In this document: piece after piece, positions 7,195 through 10,325 of the stretch
How positions within the stretch are numbered: position 1 is the stretch's first letter
Layout of the letters: each line of letters opens with the position of its first letter
Origin: Parvularia atlantis
Taxonomy: Eukaryota > Opisthokonta > Rotosphaerida
Direction: 5' to 3'
Length of the DNA stretch: 10,325 nucleotides
Assembly: GCA_943704415.1 (NCBI GenBank)
Contig: CALSCO010000770.1
Location: 1-10,325, forward strand
Made by a program: the position numbers and the translations under genes
Notes under the pieces: model-generated
What the model was told of the DNA's origin: nothing
The model's input: only the letters and a program-made list of their open reading frames with translations
Databases searched by the model: none

Positions 7195-8901
7195 TCACGG
7201 CTCGAGGCGCTCCAGCCGCAGCACGCGCGCGATGATCGACACGGCCCGGTCAAGGTTCTCGCGGCTCTCATCCTGCAGCAGCTTGGCCGTGTTGCGCAGC
7301 GTCGCCTGGTCTGCGAGCGCCAACGCGCGCTGCAGGGCGTGCTCGATCGTCTGTGTGCGGGCACGCGACGGGCCGGTCAGAGGCACAGAAGCTGCTGCCA
7401 CGACAGCGCACCTCGTTGGCGTGTCCAGACGCCACCAGGTCTGCGAGTGGAGGCAGCGCGCAGCCGAGGCCGGCTTCGGTCACACGCGCGGCCCAGTCGG
7501 GCTGGTCAAACAGGAACGGCACAATCACCTGTGGCACGCCGTGCAGTGCCGCCGCCGCGACCGTTCCCGCGCCGCCGTGGTGCACGATCACGTCGCACGT
7601 CGGGAAGAGCCGGTCGTAGTCAACACCGCCCACAAGCGGCGCCACCGTCACGCGCTCGTGCCCGACCGGCGCCACAGACGACACCACGGCCGACGCGGGC
7701 GTGACCGAGTGGCACACGATCTCGACGTGCCAGCTGGCGGCGCGCGGGCCGCGCAGCAGCGCAGCGGCCTGCGGGGGGCACGGGTCAGCTGGTGGTGGTG
7801 CTGCTGTTGCAACAATGCAGCGGCTGCGCACCACGCCGTGCACGAAGCGCGCCGCGTCCTCGGCGCAGACCAGGTGCAGCGCCTCCATCGACCCAAAGCC
7901 GACATAGACGCGCAGACGGCGCACGCCCGGCGGCAGCGGCGGCGGCCCCGGCTTGTCCCGCTCGGCCACTGCCGCGCTCGCTGCGCACGTCCACGGCGGC
8001 GAGCACGGCCCGACGAGGTACACAGAGCGCGGCAGAGACGCGAGCTCGTCTGCGATACGCTCGCGATCAGCAGCTTGTCGCCACGCTCTGCGTCGCCGCA
8101 ACCCGCACCGCGCCGCAGCAGCAGCGACGACAGCAGGTAGATCAGCGGCACGGTCGCGGGCAGCTCGCCCGTCGTGTCGAGCGCGTAGGTGAGGAAGTTG
8201 GGCGAGAGCCCGAGCCGGCGCTGGCGCCAGTCGCCTGGCGCACGCGCGCGTGTGAGTGGTGCCCACGTTGCGCGGCGTGACGCACCGTGGTCGTCGAGCA
8301 GCAGGCGCCACTGCCACGCGTCGATGTCGGGCCAGCGTACGGGCGCCGCGCCCGCGGTCGTGTCGCAGCCGCCGAGGCCGCTGCTGGTGCGTCGGAGCGC
8401 AGCAGCGACGTCGGGCAGCTCGCTGTCGACCGCGTGCACGAGCGCGCGCGGGCACCGCTCGGCCTGCCAGAAGGGCGAGACGGCGACGGCGGGGATGCCG
8501 CGGGCCTCGGCGAGCGAGTGACCCTCGAGCGCAAACAGGTTGAACACGACGCCGTCGGCAGCGGCGCACGCGCGCACGAGGGCCTCGCGCTCGCTCGCGC
8601 GCAGGGCTTCGCGCGCCGCGCCGTCGCACGCGCTGGCCGAGAGCGACGTCGGCGGCGCGAGCTCGAGCGTCACACCGCGCATGAGCGCCGCCGGCAGCTC
8701 GTGCAGCAGCTGCGCGCCAAGGTCGGCGTGGGTGGCGACGACGCAGTCGCAGGCGCAGCGCTCGCTAACGTCCAGGGTCAGCGACACCGGCCGCGGGTGC
8801 CCGCGGCTCACGACGCACGCGAGGCGCGAGGCGAGCCACAGCATCGGCTGGATGTCGCCGCGCGTGCCGAGCGCGAGGAACGCCACGCGACGCCGACGCA
8901 T
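7195..8901 (-). CDS. GT1-family glycosyltransferase, sterol-glucosyltransferase type
   Basis: Probably transfers a sugar from a UDP-sugar to a lipid-like acceptor such as a sterol, though the acceptor is not readable from sequence. Exons on the minus strand: 8901-8109, 8049-7412, 7350-7195; introns of 59 and 61 nt with GTGCGG and GTGCGC donors. They give 528 residues. Seen: N-terminal LALGTRGDIQP (9-19), the GT28-type first Rossmann motif; VYVGFGSM (312-319) opening the second domain; VHHGGAGTV (420-428) and VPFLFDQPDWAARV..GLG (441-460), the nucleotide-sugar site shared with ATG26, plant UGT80 and bacterial macrolide glycosyltransferases. No GRAM or PH domain is present, unlike fungal ATG26, which exceeds 1000 residues. 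No signal peptide or membrane segment is evident. The start at 8901 gives the usual short lead into the first beta strand. TGACTCA and CACGTG motifs lie just upstream. Confidence 0.87.
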
Positions 8902-9009
8902 CGACGCCAGCCGGCTCCGGCGGCCAGTGACTCAGCGATCGCCACGTGGCGGCACGCGGCCACACAACACGTTGCGGGGCGGGAGACAACTGGGGGAGAG
9001 GACGGTGGC
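8902..9009 (-). promoter_or_regulatory. 108-nt spacer: VMA5 3' end and glycosyltransferase promoter
   Basis: The whole space between the VMA5 stop and the glycosyltransferase ATG is 108 nt. It holds TGACTCA at 8928-8934 (Gcn4/AP-1-type) and a 10-bp palindrome at 8941-8950 with the E-box CACGTG (8943-8948), bound by bHLH factors such as Cbf1 or Pho4 in yeasts. Neither a TATA box nor a poly(A) signal is evident. Regulatory roles are inferred from motif identity only. Confidence 0.45.
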
Positions 9010-10325
9010 TCACTTGACCAAGTCCAGGCTGAGCTGGAAGAACACGAACGGGTAGTACTCTTGCCCGCTCGCGGCCGGAATGTCGTCAATCTGCGGCGCC
9101 GCGTGAGCCTCCGACAGCGCGCGCGGGCCCTGGCGCCGCGGTGCACGCACGGTGTCCATGCCACCGGCGCCGCCGAGGTGGGCAAACATCTGGATGAGCA
9201 GGTCCTTTGTCTTCTTCTCGTACTTGGTCTTGGGCTGGCGGCGCGCGGTGCGCAGGCGGGCAGGGTGAGCGGCGGCGCTGTTGCAGTGGCGCGGACACGC
9301 AGCGTACCCTCACGAGCAGCGCCTTGTAGTTGACCGGCAGACCGTACCGCAGCACCGACTCGATGTGCAGGCGCAAGGCCTTGAGGTGGATCATCGAGCA
9401 GAAGGCCTCGTCAAACGTGGTCTTGCACCAGCGCTGCATCGAGGCCTGCCGCCGAGCGGTGTGAGCATGACGCGCCAATCCGCCCGTCCGCACGCACCAG
9501 CTGCTTCTTGAGCTTGTTGCCGAGCTCGGCGCGCTCCTTCTTTTCGCTCTCGATGTCGCTCTCCTTAAACTCAAAGTCTCGCACGATGAAGCTGCGCCGC
9601 CACGCACCGCCGTCAGCCTGGGAGCAGCGTGCGCGCGTGGAGGGGCCAGCCACGCACCGGTTCTCACGGGCCTTCTGCTTGAACTCGTCCACCGATCGCC
9701 GGAATAGCGTCACGTTAAACAGGCCGTAGTCGGCGTCCTCGTGCAGCTTGGTGGACGACCGCGGCACAACGTACATGGCGAGCCCTGCCGGGGTTGTGAG
9801 CGCACGCGCAACAATCAGTGCGATCGGCACGATCGACGCGATAAGCGCAAACTGACACGCACCGGTCTCGTACATGCTCTGCCACTCCTTGTACAGGAAC
9901 TTGGGCACGACGACGAGCACCGTCACGAGGTACTCCGAGTCGAGCACAAAGTCGTCCTTGCTCACGAGCTCGCCCAGGTTGCGCGTGAGCAGGTTGCCGC
10001 TGATGCCGCGCCGTCGGGTCAGCGACACCACCACGCGTGCCCTGCGTGCGGCCCGGCGCACGTTTGCTTGCGCTCGACGTTGGCGACGTTGGTGCGCAGT
10101 GTGTTGTAGTCCGACAGCTTGGACTTGAGCTCGGTGTCGATCTGACCCATCGTGCGCGAGATCACTTCGACCAGGTCGCGCACGGTGCTCTTGGTCGAAA
10201 ACTTGGCGATGTCCCACTGGAACCGCTGCAGGTACTGGTCAAGCGCGACTTGGGAAGTGCGCGCCGCGCGCGAGGTCAGCCGGCCTCCGTCTTGGTCGAC
10301 TGCTTGAGGAACTGGTAAACGGGCG
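9010..10325 (-). CDS. VMA5: V-type proton ATPase subunit C, 5' partial, spliced
   Basis: Subunit C of the V1 sector, which bridges V1 and the stator of the vacuolar proton pump and leaves on reversible disassembly. Minus-strand exons: 10248-10062, 9999-9863, 9784-9658, 9591-9498, 9445-9308, 9234-9010 (TGA at 9012-9010), giving 302 residues with all phases consistent; about 80-90 N-terminal residues lie beyond or at the edge. Seen: [107 protein letters not shown] and the C-terminal [16 protein letters not shown], all hallmarks of Vma5/ATP6V1C. The tail after YGLPVNY has an Ala/Arg/Pro-rich insertion before EYYPF, differing from both human and yeast. The exon before 10248 is not resolved. Confidence 0.95.
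10249..10325 (-). other. Unresolved right edge of VMA5 (probable intron end)
   Basis: An acceptor AG at 10250-10249 precedes the codon for Val in VALDQYL, and CTGAC at 10279-10275 sits 27 nt upstream as branch candidate, matching the other introns. No GTGCG donor is seen before the edge, so the intron may start outside the window. Alternatively a short coding piece reading [12 protein letters not shown] (10320-10285) precedes it, which would need a donor of non-GTGCG type. Confidence 0.45.

Noticed and set aside
8287-9333. Plus-strand open frame of 348 codons across the glycosyltransferase start and VMA5 end
   Set aside because: It runs antisense to exons of two recognised genes and crosses their intergenic gap; its product is Arg/Ala/Glu-rich without motifs.

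Overview
The window is GC-rich DNA from a eukaryote with a compact genome and many short introns. It is most likely a fungus. One gene carries an STE12-type DNA-binding domain, a family known essentially from fungi. The genes are interrupted by 39-80 nt GT-AG introns. I could splice 27 introns by hand so that every reading frame closes and the proteins match known families. The species and phylum cannot be fixed from the sequence; a compact basidiomycete yeast or an early-diverging fungus are both possible.

Layout. (1) 1-2422, plus strand: the alpha subunit of the CCT/TRiC cytosolic chaperonin (TCP1/CCT1), lacking only its first residues, in 14 exons plus a 3-nt exon stub at the left edge. 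(2) 2423-3662: about 1.2 kb without a recognisable gene. It holds pyrimidine tracts, ACGCGT and TGACGT motifs, a TGACTCA site and a possible 5'UTR intron, and is probably the promoter/leader of the next gene. (3) 3663-7152, plus: a 1027-residue STE12-domain protein with an AT-hook, Pro/Ala-rich repeats, a coiled coil, an internal STE12 domain and a very acidic C-terminal part, in 7 exons. Two of its introns contain extreme homopolymers (A17 and C32). (4) 7195-8901, minus: a 528-residue GT1-family glycosyltransferase of the sterol-glucosyltransferase type, in 3 exons. It converges on the STE12 gene with 42 nt between the stop codons. (5) 9010 to the right edge, minus: V-type ATPase subunit C (VMA5), missing its N-terminus, in 6 clear exons. 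Its stop lies only 108 nt upstream of the glycosyltransferase start.

The four genes do not form a pathway. TCP1 and VMA5 are housekeeping genes, STE12 is a regulator and the glycosyltransferase is metabolic. The main points of interest are the atypical STE12 protein, its homopolymer-bearing introns, and a very uniform non-canonical splice signature: 22 of 27 introns start GTGCG and 18 of 27 contain CTGAC or CTCAC.
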